Source: Ruminococcus flavefaciens AE3010 (GTDB lineage: Bacteria; Bacillota; Clostridia; Oscillospirales; Ruminococcaceae). Taken from it: 64,000 nt of DNA. The stretch is from positions 581,001 through 645,000 of the forward strand of contig NZ_JAGT01000001.1 in assembly GCF_000526795.1 (NCBI RefSeq). The letters run 5' to 3'. Below, piece after piece: positions 9,024 to 18,011 of the stretch (the first letter of the stretch is position 1; every line of letters begins with the position of its first letter). A program made the position numbers and the translations under genes. The notes below the pieces were generated by a model. The model was not told the origin of the DNA. It did not search any database and saw only the letters and a program-made list of their open reading frames with translations.

Positions 9024-11360
9024 ATGATAAATAACGAAAAATTCACAAGAAAAGCCATACTCATAATCGAAGGCGCCATTGATCACGCCTCTGAGCTGGG
9101 ACATACCTATGTAGGCAGCGAGCATATCCTCCTATCTATTCTTGATGATGAAGGCTCGGAAGCGGCCAAAATGCTTTTTGCAAGTGGAATATGCTATTCA
9201 GACGCTGAAAAAGAGATAATCGATATGGTAGGGCGGGGAACGCCTTCTATTCTAAATCAGCGTTTTTTCACAACAGCTACCAAGCGTATCCTTGAAGTAG
9301 CATATTCAGCGGCAGCAGACGCAGGAGCACAGAAAGCCGCTCCCGAGCATATTCTTGCTGCTTTGATAAAGGAATCATCATGCAGTGCCTGCACGGTGCT
9401 AAAGCATATAAGCGCAGATATACCTTATTTATGCGACAGGCTCAGAAATATAACGAATGAGGAGATGAACATAAAGCTCTACGAATCATTGAAGCCAAAA
9501 CCCTCGCAGCTTCCTAATCTTTTCAGATTTGGAAGGAATATTACAGATATTACAGTCATTAACCAGAATGATCCGCTTATCGGACGAAAAAACGAAGTTG
9601 AACGTATCTTACAGATACTTTCACGCAGGACTAAAAACAATCCCTGTCTAATTGGAGAAGCAGGCGTAGGAAAGACCGCAATAGTTGAGGGCGTTGCGGC
9701 AATGTTTATAAGGAATCTCGTCCCTGATAATCTGAAAAACAAGTTTATTTTTTCACTTAATCTGACTTCGATGCTTTCGGGAGCAAAATATCGCGGAGAC
9801 TTTGAGGAACGTGTGAAATCATGTATTGAAGAAGCCGCAGAAGCTAAGAATATTATTCTATTTATAGACGAAATTCACACCATTGTAGGTGCAGGAGCCG
9901 CCGAAGGTGCCATAGATGCTGCAAATATTATGAAGCCTCAGCTGGCAAGGGGACAGCTTCAGCTCATAGGTGCTACCACATTTGACGAATACAGAAAGAC
10001 GATCGAAAAAGACGCCGCACTTGAACGCCGTTTTCAGGCAGTAAAGGTAAACGAACCGAATAATCACAGCTGTATAGAGATACTAAAAGGTCTCCGTAAA
10101 AAGTATGAATCCTTCCACGATATAAAGATAAGCGACGAAATAATTGATCTGTCGGTAGAGCTTTCAAAGCGCTATATTACAGACAGATTCTTGCCTGACA
10201 AAGCCATTGATATACTTGATGAAGCATGCGCATTGGCAAAAATAAAAAACAGCTGCAAAAAGCTCACAAAAGATACCGACTTTATTGATATGGACGGGGT
10301 CAGGCTTTCAAGGCTGAATGAAGTTGTTGAAGCTAATAAAAAACTCCATGTTACCGAAGATGATCTTAATACTGTAATTTCACTGAAAACAGGTATTCCC
10401 ACAAGCAAAATAACATCACAGGAATCACAGAAACTCGAAAAACTGAAAGATGTCCTTTCCGAACGAATCATAGGTCATGAACGCGCAGTGAAAAAGGTCA
10501 CAAACGCAATATATCGTGCAAAAGCGGGACTGCGTGACACTAACAGACCAATTGCTTCTCTCTTATTCGCGGGTCCTACGGGAGTGGGAAAAACCGAAAT
10601 GTCAAAAGCGATTGCCGAATGTCTTTTTGACAGTGAAAACAATCTCATTCGGGTTGACATGTCAGAGTATATGGAGAAACATTCAGTCTCAAAGATAATC
10701 GGAGCCCCTCCCGGCTATGCAGGATACGACAGCAGCGATAATAATCTGTGTGAAAAAATCAGACGTACTCCCTATTCACTTGTATTATTCGATGAAGTTG
10801 AAAAAGCCGAGAAAGATGTCCTGAATATTCTTCTTCAAATACTTGATTACGGCATGCTGACAGATTCACTTATGAGAAAGGTGAGTTTCAGAAACTGCAT
10901 AATTATTATGACCTCCAACATCGGTGCAGAAGAAATGATAGGCAAAAGCTCCCTTGGCTTTGCAGAAGACTGTCAGGAAAGACTTGAGGATAAGGCACTG
11001 GAAGCTGTAAAAAGGTATTTTTCAGCTGAATTGCTGAACAGACTTGACGAGATCGTTGTATTTGAAAGCTTTGAAAAAAACGACCTGTTGAAGCTGAGCA
11101 GACTTGCTCTTGATGATCTGCGAAAGCGCTCACATTCAATAGGGATAGAGATAGAGTTTACCGACAAAGTCATTGAATCCTTGGCAGCAGTAAAAGGAAC
11201 TTCCAGATACGGAGCACGTCAAATAAAGCGTAAAGCTGTCGAGCTTGTGGAAAATAAGCTTGCAAATATGATAATCAACTCCGAAATAGCAAAAGGGGAC
11301 AGCTTGAAGCTTGACATAGAAAACGAAAGGCTGCTTATTACAAAGAATGTTACAGTATAA
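9024..11360 (+). CDS. ClpC/ClpA-type AAA+ unfoldase with short middle region
   Basis: This 778-residue Hsp100 protein carries two Clp-N repeats (about 1-145), a first AAA+ module with Walker A GEAGVGKT and IILFIDEIHTIVGAGAAEG, and a second with GPTGVGKT and LVLFDEVEKAEKDV. A hydrophobic LGF in SSLGFAED is placed like the ClpP-binding loop. The stretch between the modules (after ILDEACALAK and before VTEDDLN) is only about 40 residues, while B. subtilis ClpC has about 70 with the coiled M-domain that binds MecA and McsB. It therefore looks adaptor-independent, or uses other adaptors. GGAGC precedes ATG 9024. Confidence 0.88.
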   Translation: MINNEKFTRKAILIIEGAIDHASELGHTYVGSEHILLSILDDEGSEAAKMLFASGICYSDAEKEIIDMVGRGTPSILNQRFFTTATKRILEVAYSAAADAGAQKAAPEHILAALIKESSCSACTVLKHISADIPYLCDRLRNITNEEMNIKLYESLKPKPSQLPNLFRFGRNITDITVINQNDPLIGRKNEVERILQILSRRTKNNPCLIGEAGVGKTAIVEGVAAMFIRNLVPDNLKNKFIFSLNLTSMLSGAKYRGDFEERVKSCIEEAAEAKNIILFIDEIHTIVGAGAAEGAIDAANIMKPQLARGQLQLIGATTFDEYRKTIEKDAALERRFQAVKVNEPNNHSCIEILKGLRKKYESFHDIKISDEIIDLSVELSKRYITDRFLPDKAIDILDEACALAKIKNSCKKLTKDTDFIDMDGVRLSRLNEVVEANKKLHVTEDDLNTVISLKTGIPTSKITSQESQKLEKLKDVLSERIIGHERAVKKVTNAIYRAKAGLRDTNRPIASLLFAGPTGVGKTEMSKAIAECLFDSENNLIRVDMSEYMEKHSVSKIIGAPPGYAGYDSSDNNLCEKIRRTPYSLVLFDEVEKAEKDVLNILLQILDYGMLTDSLMRKVSFRNCIIIMTSNIGAEEMIGKSSLGFAEDCQERLEDKALEAVKRYFSAELLNRLDEIVVFESFEKNDLLKLSRLALDDLRKRSHSIGIEIEFTDKVIESLAAVKGTSRYGARQIKRKAVELVENKLANMIINSEIAKGDSLKLDIENERLLITKNVTV

Positions 11361-11388
11361 AAGGGCAATACTCATGTATTGCCCTTTT
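11359..11388. terminator. Bidirectional terminator
   Basis: AAAAGGGCAATA / TATTGCCCTTTT, a 12-bp perfect stem with a 6-base loop. It serves the clpC-like gene from the left and the transporter gene from the right, whose stop codon lies in the loop. Confidence 0.9.
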
Positions 11389-12286
11389 TATTGAGAGATA
11401 TTTGTTTTTTTGAGCCGATATCAAGCTGTGAAAGTACAACAGCAGCGAATACAAGCGAACAGCCTGCAAATTCTTTTAAGTTCATGTGTTCGTTAAGTAT
11501 TATCCAGCCTGCTAATGCTGCGAATACAGATTCAAGGCTCATTATAAGCGTTGCAGCAGCAGGCTCAGTATATTTTTGACCTATTATCTGCAATGTATAA
11601 GCAACGCCACAGGACATTATTCCTGTATACAAAATAGTGTATTTAGCATCGAAAACGCTTTTTAAAGCCGGCTCTTCAAAGATAAACATACAGATCAGCA
11701 TAATTGTCCCCGCGGTAAAGAACTGTATACAAGACATCTTTACAGGATCTGCACCATTTGAATTGAAATGATCTATAAATATAATATGTACCGAATAAAA
11801 AAATGCACATATTAATACAAAGAGATCGCCCTTGGAAAGCACGAAGCCTTCTTCAATGCAAAGCAGGTAAAAGCCGAGAACTGCGATACAAACACATATC
11901 CATATCATTATATTCGGTCTACGTCCTGTTACTATACCGATTATCGGGACAATAACAACATAAAGCGCCGTTATAAAGCCCGCTTTACCCGCAGAAGTAA
12001 AGGCAATTCCGTACTGCTGAAATGAGCTTGCCGCAAAAAGCACAAGTCCGCAGCAGATACCTCCTAACAAACTTATTTTGCTGCTGTATGCTTTAGCACT
12101 TTTGTGTCCTTTTCTTCCGAATAAATATACTATAGGCATCAAAATAACACCGCCGAGAAGAGTTCGTACAGCGTTATACGTAAACGGCTCCACATAATCC
12201 ATGCCCTTGCTTTGAGCCACAAAAGCAGTACCCCATATCAAAGCTGCAAGCAGGAGCATAAAACTGCCGCGAAAAGTTTTCAGCAT
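11372..12286 (-). CDS. EamA/DMT-family transporter
   Basis: This 304-residue protein has about ten membrane helices and the duplicated EamA fold of the drug/metabolite transporter superfamily. It shows the typical opening LLLAALIWGTAFVAQ and the second-half ALAGWIILNEHMNLKEF near the C-terminus. The substrate cannot be read from sequence; the family exports amino acids, metabolites or drugs. The start overlaps the 3' end of the TtcA-like gene by 7 bases, so both are likely expressed together. Confidence 0.85.
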   Translation of the reverse strand: MLKTFRGSFMLLLAALIWGTAFVAQSKGMDYVEPFTYNAVRTLLGGVILMPIVYLFGRKGHKSAKAYSSKISLLGGICCGLVLFAASSFQQYGIAFTSAGKAGFITALYVVIVPIIGIVTGRRPNIMIWICVCIAVLGFYLLCIEEGFVLSKGDLFVLICAFFYSVHIIFIDHFNSNGADPVKMSCIQFFTAGTIMLICMFIFEEPALKSVFDAKYTILYTGIMSCGVAYTLQIIGQKYTEPAAATLIMSLESVFAALAGWIILNEHMNLKEFAGCSLVFAAVVLSQLDIGSKKQISLNKKGNT

Positions 12287-13143
12287 TGCTTTGGCTCCGT
12301 TTCGTTATTTTGGAAGTTGTTAGTGCCTTTAATGCTCAGCCCCTTATCAAAATCGTCGAGGAAATGATGTGTCTCGCTGCCGCGATGATATGATATAAGT
12401 GTCTGTAGATTCACATTTTCCACGCTACGAAATATATTCATATCAACAGCAGGATTTGTCAGCCTTAACTGATGCAAAAGTGATTTTATCTCTGCACGCT
12501 TTGAACTGCCCTCGCTTTTTGTGATGCGGCAGGCACACTGTATGAATTCAAGCTTATTGTATTCGCACCAGCGAATAATATCATTTTCGCGTACAAGATA
12601 CAGCGGCCGTATGAGCTGAACCCCCTCATAGTTTTCGCTGTGAAGCTTTGGCATCATGGTCTGCACCTGTGAACCATACAGCATACCCATGAGGATAGTT
12701 TCGATTACGTCATCAAAATGATGTCCCAGAGCAATCTTGTTGCAGCCAAGCTCCTGAGCAGTTTTATAAAGCCAGCCTCTGCGAAGCCTTGCACATAAAA
12801 AGCAGGGGTGCTTTTCAGCTTTTTCCGTTGATTCAAATATCCTCGTATTCTTTATATTGACAGGTATCCCGAGCAGATCAGCATTTTCTATGATCTTCTG
12901 CCTGTTTTCATCGGCATAACCGGGATCCATAACTATATATTCAACATCAAAATCAATATTCCCGTATTTCTGAAGTCTCTGCATACACTTTGCCATTAGC
13001 ATGGAGTCCTTGCCGCCTGAAATGCATACAGCTATCCTGTCATTATTTTCGATAAGTCTGTACTCCTCGATGCCCCTGCGGAATTTTGACCATATGCTTT
13101 TGCTGAATTCTCCTGTTATGGAGCTGTCTATGCTGCTGTTCAT
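12280..13143 (-). CDS. TtcA-like PP-loop tRNA thiolation protein
   Basis: This is an ATP-pyrophosphatase of the TtcA/TilS group. The PP-loop SGGKDSMLMAKC lies near residue 42, followed by a CxxC (CFLCARLRRG, family position of the Fe-S/sulfur-carrying cysteines), LGHHFDDVIETI, and a third cysteine region (CACRI). TtcA-type enzymes make 2-thiocytidine in tRNA; in Firmicutes many members are uncharacterised, so the exact base is uncertain. GAGGG lies before ATG 13143. Confidence 0.82.
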   Translation of the reverse strand: MNSSIDSSITGEFSKSIWSKFRRGIEEYRLIENNDRIAVCISGGKDSMLMAKCMQRLQKYGNIDFDVEYIVMDPGYADENRQKIIENADLLGIPVNIKNTRIFESTEKAEKHPCFLCARLRRGWLYKTAQELGCNKIALGHHFDDVIETILMGMLYGSQVQTMMPKLHSENYEGVQLIRPLYLVRENDIIRWCEYNKLEFIQCACRITKSEGSSKRAEIKSLLHQLRLTNPAVDMNIFRSVENVNLQTLISYHRGSETHHFLDDFDKGLSIKGTNNFQNNETEPKQC

Positions 13144-13227
13144 GATATCCCTCGCTTAATTTTATTCATATTATACTATAACGCTAATTTTTGATAAAGT
13201 CAAGTAAAAATACGCATATAATGCCTA

Positions 13228-13256
13228 TTGACTATATAAGTAAAATGATGTATAAT
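13228..13256 (+). promoter_or_regulatory. Promoter of serine acetyltransferase
   Basis: TTGACT (13228-13233), 17-bp spacer, TATAAT (13251-13256), 60 bp before the start. No cysteine-related leader structure is visible. Confidence 0.75.
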
Positions 13257-13315
13257 AATAAAAAGTATAAAATGAACAGAGTTGTACATATAATTAAGCG
13301 TATGAGGTGACGAGA

Positions 13316-14272
13316 ATGCATAAGCTCGAAGATAATATTAATTCGCTTACCCAAAAAATTCTTATGGATTATAACGGTAACAGGACTATTGATGAAGTAA
13401 AGACCTTTGATCACCCCGACAACGATGATATTGTTGGTATAATAGAATCACTGAGACGAATCGTTTTCCCCGGATATTTCCGCAATAAAAGCTATCGCGT
13501 CTACACTGTGCGCAATAATATCACCATGATACTTGAAGATGTAATTTTTAAGCTTATCCGTCAGATTTCCATTGTACTTCGCTATGATAAAAAATATGTT
13601 GATCTTGATGAAAATGAAATAAACGAGAATGCTGAAAGGATCACCTTTGAATTTCTTGACAGGCTTCCAAAAATAAGAAGCTATATCGAAACTGATGTTC
13701 AGGCTGCATATGACGGCGACCCTGCTGCATATAATAAAGATGAGATAATCTATTCTTATCCCGGTTTATATGCTATACTGGTCAACAGACTGGCTCATGA
13801 ACTGTTTCTGCTGGGTGTGCCGCTTATCCCACGTGTAATGACTGAGCATGCTCACAGCAAAACAGGTATAGACATACACCCCGGAGCTACCATAGGCAAA
13901 TATTTCTTTATCGACCACGGTACAGGAATAGTTATAGGTGAAACAACAGAAATAGGGGATAACGTAAAAGTATATCAGGGAGTTACTCTTGGTGCGCTTT
14001 CAACAAGAGGCGGACAGTCCCTTCGTAACAAAAAGCGTCATCCTACAATTGAGGATAACGTCACTATCTATTCGGGAGCTTCAATACTCGGCGGAGAAAC
14101 TGTTGTAGGCAAGAATGCTGTAATTGGCGGTAACGCATTTATCACTCGTTCCATACCTGCAGGCGCAAAGGTAAGCATAAAAAATCAGGAGCTCAGATAT
14201 AATTTTGACTCACAGATACCTGTACAGAAAGCAGAAGTGGATCCCGACGAGACATGGTTTTACATAATATGA
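13316..14272 (+). CDS. cysE: Serine O-acetyltransferase (EpsC type)
   Basis: This enzyme makes O-acetylserine, the acceptor in cysteine synthesis. The N-terminal half is helical; the C-terminal half is a left-handed beta-helix of hexapeptides with the family motifs GIDIHPGATIG, DHGTGIVIGETTEIGD and VYQGVTLGALS. The length of 318 residues is the longer EpsC type. A GTG at 13307 is possible, but GAGGTGA at 13304-13310 fits ATG 13316. It is monocistronic, followed by the tRNA promoter. Confidence 0.92.
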   Translation: MHKLEDNINSLTQKILMDYNGNRTIDEVKTFDHPDNDDIVGIIESLRRIVFPGYFRNKSYRVYTVRNNITMILEDVIFKLIRQISIVLRYDKKYVDLDENEINENAERITFEFLDRLPKIRSYIETDVQAAYDGDPAAYNKDEIIYSYPGLYAILVNRLAHELFLLGVPLIPRVMTEHAHSKTGIDIHPGATIGKYFFIDHGTGIVIGETTEIGDNVKVYQGVTLGALSTRGGQSLRNKKRHPTIEDNVTIYSGASILGGETVVGKNAVIGGNAFITRSIPAGAKVSIKNQELRYNFDSQIPVQKAEVDPDETWFYII

Positions 14273-14332
14273 GACGATATAAGGCGTAATACTAAGCACA
14301 AAAAATTTTTTTGAAAAAATTCCAAAAAAAGC

Positions 14333-14361
14333 TTGACAAACAAAAGTATTCGTGATATAAT
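14333..14361 (+). promoter_or_regulatory. Consensus promoter of the four-tRNA operon
   Basis: Perfect TTGACA (14333-14338), 17-bp spacer, TATAAT (14356-14361) with TG extension, 45 bp before tRNA-Val. Confidence 0.92.
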
Positions 14362-14406
14362 ATTAAAGTCGTCGGAACTGATTAACCGATGAACGGAAGA
14401 AAAAGT

Positions 14407-14482
14407 GGGGGTTTAGCTCAGCTGGGAGAGCATCTGCCTTACAAGCAGAGGGTCACAGGTTCGAGCCCTGTAGTCCCCACCA
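14407..14482 (+). tRNA. tRNA-Val (TAC)
   Basis: Complete cloverleaf: acceptor GGGGGTT pairs with AGTCCCC, anticodon TAC in the loop CTTACAA, T-loop TTCGAGC, encoded CCA. Confidence 0.97.
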
Positions 14483-14489
14483 ATTCTTT

Positions 14490-14566
14490 GGCCTCGTAGT
14501 TCAGTTGGTTAGAACGCCTGCCTGTCACGCAGGAGGTCGACAGTTCGAATCTGTTCGGGGTCGCCA
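14490..14566 (+). tRNA. tRNA-Asp (GTC)
   Basis: Acceptor GGCCTCG pairs with CGGGGTC, anticodon GTC, T-loop TTCGAAT, encoded CCA. Confidence 0.97.
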
Positions 14567-14570
14567 TTAT

Positions 14571-14646
14571 GCGGATTTAGCTCATCTGGTAGAGCGCCAC
14601 CTTGCCAAGGTGGAGGTAGCGAGTTCGAGCCTCGTAATCCGCTCCA
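14571..14646 (+). tRNA. tRNA-Gly (GCC)
   Basis: Acceptor GCGGATT, anticodon GCC in TTGCCAA, T-loop TTCGAGC, encoded CCA. Confidence 0.97.
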
Positions 14647-14651
14647 AAGAC

Positions 14652-14722
14652 GGCGCTATAGCCAAGTGGTAAGGCGTGGGTCTGCAACACCCTGATCCCC
14701 AGTTCAAATCTGGGTGGCGCCT
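14652..14722 (+). tRNA. tRNA-Cys (GCA)
   Basis: Acceptor GGCGCTA pairs with TGGCGCC, anticodon GCA. Unlike the other three, the CCA end is not encoded (CTC follows the discriminator), so a CCA-adding enzyme is needed. Confidence 0.95.
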
Positions 14723-14727
14723 CTCGA

Positions 14728-14759
14728 AGCATCTGCAACAGCAGGTGCTTTTTATTTTT
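14728..14759 (+). terminator. Terminator of the tRNA operon
   Basis: AGCATCTGC / GCAGGTGCT with an AACA loop, then TTTTTATTTTT. Confidence 0.88.
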
Positions 14760-14773
14760 GGGTCATATTCTCC

Positions 14774-14806
14774 GACTTCTTCTTAAACGAAGGAGTCTTT
14801 TTATTT
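14774..14806 (+). terminator. Second terminator after the tRNA operon
   Basis: GACTTCTTC pairs (one G-T) with GAAGGAGTC, followed by TTTTTATTTTT. It stands in tandem with the first. Confidence 0.75.
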
Positions 14807-14866
14807 TTATGACAAAAATGTTAATAGCATTTTATCACTTTATATAATGTTTGTTGAAAATGTTTA

Positions 14867-14895
14867 TTGAATTTCTTGTTGAATTATGGTATAAT
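14867..14895 (+). promoter_or_regulatory. Promoter of the Thr-rich surface protein
   Basis: TTGAAT (14867-14872), 17-bp spacer, TATAAT (14890-14895) with TGG extension. It shows that the upstream in-frame ATG at 14851 cannot be the real start. Confidence 0.82.
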
Positions 14896-14925
14896 TATAC
14901 AAAATATATAAAAGGGGATATGCTT

Positions 14926-16509
14926 ATGTTTAAAAATAATTTTAAGCGCTTTCTGAGTATTATCACGTCCGTGTGTATTATGGGAGCTGTCCCGATAATT
15001 ACTCACAGCATCGAGCCTGATGATCAAGGAATGCAGCAGGTCACCGATCAGAACAAGGAAACGCTTCTTGGCATTAGTGATACAAATGAGTATTTTCTTG
15101 GAGCAGCTTCACAGTTCTCGGTGTTCCTGCATGATGATTTTGCCGCACGTGGCTCCGACTGTGAGGGCAGACTTGCGGCAGGCGGAAACGCAAATATTGG
15201 TGATATTGCATCGTATTCCGTCGGTGCTAAGCTTGATAAAGGAACAAAAGCTGCTAAAGTCGTTATAGGCGGTGATACGCTCCGTAATTTCCAGCCTGAC
15301 GACAAAAACTTCGTTATGGGCAGCGAGGGGACAATAAGTCAGGAAATAACAGACCATATGAATGCAGGGCACTGCGAGGTGTATGTCGGTGAGCTCATTG
15401 ATTTCGATATAGAGTTTGAGCTTCTCAATCAGCGAAGCAAGTATCTTTCAGAGCTGACTCCAAATGCTCATCTCGGAATTGCCAAGGATTATGACAAAGG
15501 CTGGACTTTCACAGGAACAGATAAAAATCTGAATGTTATAAATCTCGATGAAGAACAAGCTAAGATCTTCAATTCGGGATATTTACAGATCGACGTTTAT
15601 ATCCCCGAGGGCTCTTATCTTGTAATAAATGTTCCGGGAGACGATGTAAAGCTTCCGCTGACTAATATGAAGCTCTATGGCGACGACGGAGAATTAATGC
15701 AGGACAAGGGCGAAAACATGCCTGTCCTTTACAACCTGAAGGACGCCACAAAGTTCAAATATCTTGGTTCTATACAAGGTTCGACGCTTGCTCCCAATGC
15801 AGACGGTACAGGAGATGAGGGTGGACACGTTGCAGGTGCAACAATAGCCAAATCCTTTGATGGAGGTATACAGTTCGGTTATTCTTCATTCAATCCCAAA
15901 ATGCTTGTTGAGGAAGAGGTAACAACAACTACTGCCACACCGACCACCACAACAACTACCACGACTACCACCACAACAACTACCACGACTACCACCACAA
16001 CAACTACCACGACTACCACCACAACAACTACCACGGCTACCACCACAACAACTACCACGGCTACCACCACAACAACTACCACAACTACCACAACTACCAC
16101 ATCTACCACAACTACCACATCTACCACAACTACCACATCTACCACAGCTACTACAACTACCACAGCTACTACAACTACCACAACTACCACATCTACCACA
16201 ACTACTACGACCACCACGACTACTACGACCACCACAACTACTACAACCACCACGACTACTACAACTACCACGACTACTACAACTACCACGACTACTACAA
16301 CTACCACGACTACAGCTACAACATCACTGGATGTTACAGACGCTTCCAAAACTACTACTACAACAGTAGCGACTACATCGAAAATAGCCACTGCTACTAA
16401 AAAGACAGATTCTCCCAAAACAGGCAGCAAGCCAATATATGCTGTATTGACAGCATTCGGAGTTTCGTCAGCTGCATTCTTGATTTCACTTAAAAAGAGA
16501 GAAAAATAA
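14926..16509 (+). CDS. Secreted choice-of-anchor-A domain protein with Thr-rich stalk
   Basis: The start at ATG 14926 is set by AGGGG at 14912-14917 and the promoter just upstream. A signal peptide ([20 protein letters not shown]) leads to a choice-of-anchor-A-like domain (about 45-320; [31 protein letters not shown]). Then come about 135 residues that are nearly all Thr with a few Ala and Ser. The end has SPKTG, a hydrophobic helix and KKREK, the layout of a sortase signal but with Ser in place of the first Leu of LPxTG. It is probably wall-anchored and the Thr tract a likely O-glycosylated stalk. The function is not known. It is monocistronic. Confidence 0.78.
   Translation: MFKNNFKRFLSIITSVCIMGAVPIITHSIEPDDQGMQQVTDQNKETLLGISDTNEYFLGAASQFSVFLHDDFAARGSDCEGRLAAGGNANIGDIASYSVGAKLDKGTKAAKVVIGGDTLRNFQPDDKNFVMGSEGTISQEITDHMNAGHCEVYVGELIDFDIEFELLNQRSKYLSELTPNAHLGIAKDYDKGWTFTGTDKNLNVINLDEEQAKIFNSGYLQIDVYIPEGSYLVINVPGDDVKLPLTNMKLYGDDGELMQDKGENMPVLYNLKDATKFKYLGSIQGSTLAPNADGTGDEGGHVAGATIAKSFDGGIQFGYSSFNPKMLVEEEVTTTTATPTTTTTTTTTTTTTTTTTTTTTTTTTTTTTTTATTTTTTTATTTTTTTTTTTTTSTTTTTSTTTTTSTTATTTTTATTTTTTTTSTTTTTTTTTTTTTTTTTTTTTTTTTTTTTTTTTTTTTTTTATTSLDVTDASKTTTTTVATTSKIATATKKTDSPKTGSKPIYAVLTAFGVSSAAFLISLKKREK
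15922..16320 (+). repeat. Tandem Thr-codon repeats
   Basis: The low-complexity coding DNA is built from blocks of different period: a 24-bp unit (eight Thr codons, some ACC/ACG/GCT variants) at about 15958-16077, then an 18-bp unit with one Ser per six codons, then 12-24 bp ACT/ACC/ACG/ACA mixtures. All four Thr codons are used. Unit length and codon mixing point to repeated slippage or unequal exchange, and copy number probably varies between strains. Confidence 0.85.
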
Positions 16510-16516
16510 TTAGTTA

Positions 16517-16543
16517 AAAAGACACCTTCGGGTGTCTTTTATT
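16517..16543 (+). terminator. Terminator of the Thr-rich protein gene
   Basis: AAAAGACACC-TTCG-GGTGTCTTTT, a 10-bp stem with a stable TTCG tetraloop. Confidence 0.9.
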
Positions 16544-16595
16544 TATTGCCTGCATTTTCTAAATTTAAATATAGATTTTTTTTTGCAAAAACCTC

Positions 16596-16624
16596 TTGAA
16601 TATTATGTGAATTTCATATATAAT
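16596..16624 (+). promoter_or_regulatory. Promoter of the rnf operon
   Basis: TTGAAT (16596-16601), 17-bp spacer, TATAAT (16619-16624). The leader is about 88 nt before rnfC. No Rex-like operator is evident here. Confidence 0.8.
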
Positions 16625-16718
16625 ATTAATGTATGGGCTTTTTTGCCCTGAATCATAACGTCAGCTTATTTTGAAAAAAATATGGCTCATATTCAGCCAT
16701 TATATCAAGGAGAATTTT

Positions 16719-17996
16719 ATGAAAAAACTTAACGGTATTAAGCTGAAACACCGTAAAAATACGGAAAACAGCTCTACTGTAGATTTTCCTGTTCCTGAAA
16801 AAGTTACTATTCCCATGTCAATGACTATGGGAGCTCCATGTCAGCCGCTTGTAAAGGTCGGAGACACAGTTGCTGTCGGACAGAAAATAGGCGATACCGA
16901 TGCGGCATTCAGTGCTCCTGTTCATTCGGGAGTTTCCGGAAAAGTAACTGCAATAACCGATTATCGTAACGTAATGGGAACAGTCTGTAAGATGATAGAG
17001 ATCGAAACAGACGGACTTCAGACAGTTTCGGATGAAGTAAAGCCGCCTGTTGTTACCGACAAAGAAAGTTTTGTAAAGGCAGTTCGACAGAGCGGTGCCT
17101 GCGGACTTGGCGGTGCAGGTTTTCCCACGCATATAAAACTCAATCCCAAAGCCGATATCGATACTCTTATAATCAACGCAGCCGAATGTGAGCCGTACAT
17201 AACTGCGGATTATCGTGAAATGATGGAGAATCCACAGGACATCATCAACGGTATCAATCTGGTAAAGTCTAAGCTCGGAATCAAGACAGCAAAGCTTGCA
17301 ATTGAAGCCAATAAGCCAGAGGCGATAAAGAACTTCACAGCTATGGCTGAAAACGATGATACTATCGATATAATCACTCTTCCCTCTGCATATCCGCAGG
17401 GGGCCGAAAAGGTCATTATCTATAACTCGACGGGCAGGATTGTAAACGAGGGCTCGCTTCCTGCTGATGCAGGCGTTATAGTTATGAACGTTTCTACAGT
17501 TGCATTCCTTTACCGTTATATGCAGACAGGTATGCCTCTTGTAACGCGCCGCCTTACTATCGACGGAAACGCAGTTGGGGAGCCCAAGAATGTCCGCACA
17601 GTTATCGGAACTTCATTTCGAGAGCTCCTTGAATTCTGCAAAGCAGATATTGACTCTATCAAAAAGCTTATTGCAGGCGGTCCCATGATGGGTATGAGCG
17701 TGCCAGATATAGATATGCCTGTTGTTAAGACTTCCAATGCACTTCTTGCTTTCAATCATTATGATGAGCGTAAAACCTCAAGCTGTATCCGCTGCGGACG
17801 CTGCGTAAGAGTATGTCCTCTCGGACTTATGCCTGCCGATATAGACAGAGCTTATAAGATACGCAATGTTGAGGAGCTCAAGAAGCTCAAGGTAATGCTC
17901 TGTATGAACTGCGGAAGCTGTACATATGTATGTCCTGCAAACAGAAAGCTTGCAGAAACAAATCAGCTTGCAAAAGCACTTATCCCAAGAAAGTAA
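16719..17996 (+). CDS. rnfC: Rnf complex subunit C (NADH-binding)
   Basis: RnfC is the soluble NADH/FMN and Fe-S subunit of the ferredoxin:NAD oxidoreductase. The barrel-sandwich N-terminus is followed by the nucleotide/FMN region (GACGLGGAGFPTHIK, about 128-142) and two 4Fe-4S motifs, SCIRCGRCVRVCP and CMNCGSCTYVCP. The start is ATG 16719 with AAGGAG at 16708-16713; an upstream in-frame ATG has no ribosome site. The length is 425 residues. It is first gene of a complete CDGEAB operon in the clostridial order. Confidence 0.95.
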   Translation: MKKLNGIKLKHRKNTENSSTVDFPVPEKVTIPMSMTMGAPCQPLVKVGDTVAVGQKIGDTDAAFSAPVHSGVSGKVTAITDYRNVMGTVCKMIEIETDGLQTVSDEVKPPVVTDKESFVKAVRQSGACGLGGAGFPTHIKLNPKADIDTLIINAAECEPYITADYREMMENPQDIINGINLVKSKLGIKTAKLAIEANKPEAIKNFTAMAENDDTIDIITLPSAYPQGAEKVIIYNSTGRIVNEGSLPADAGVIVMNVSTVAFLYRYMQTGMPLVTRRLTIDGNAVGEPKNVRTVIGTSFRELLEFCKADIDSIKKLIAGGPMMGMSVPDIDMPVVKTSNALLAFNHYDERKTSSCIRCGRCVRVCPLGLMPADIDRAYKIRNVEELKKLKVMLCMNCGSCTYVCPANRKLAETNQLAKALIPRK

Positions 17997-18011
17997 GGAG
18001 GAGGAAGACCA

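Noticed and set aside
13144..13315. T-box or S-box leader before serine acetyltransferase
   Set aside because: The predicted transcript leader is about 50 nt, too short for either riboswitch, and no conserved T-box sequence is present.
15922..16320. Tandem repeat mistaken for a CRISPR array
   Set aside because: Units are 12-24 bp in-frame Thr codons without unique spacers. No cas genes are in the window.
15879..16430. 183-residue Val-rich ORF antisense to the Thr-rich protein
   Set aside because: It is the mirror of ACN Thr codons read as GTN/GGT. No ribosome site and no domain; the plus strand has promoter, signal peptide and anchor.
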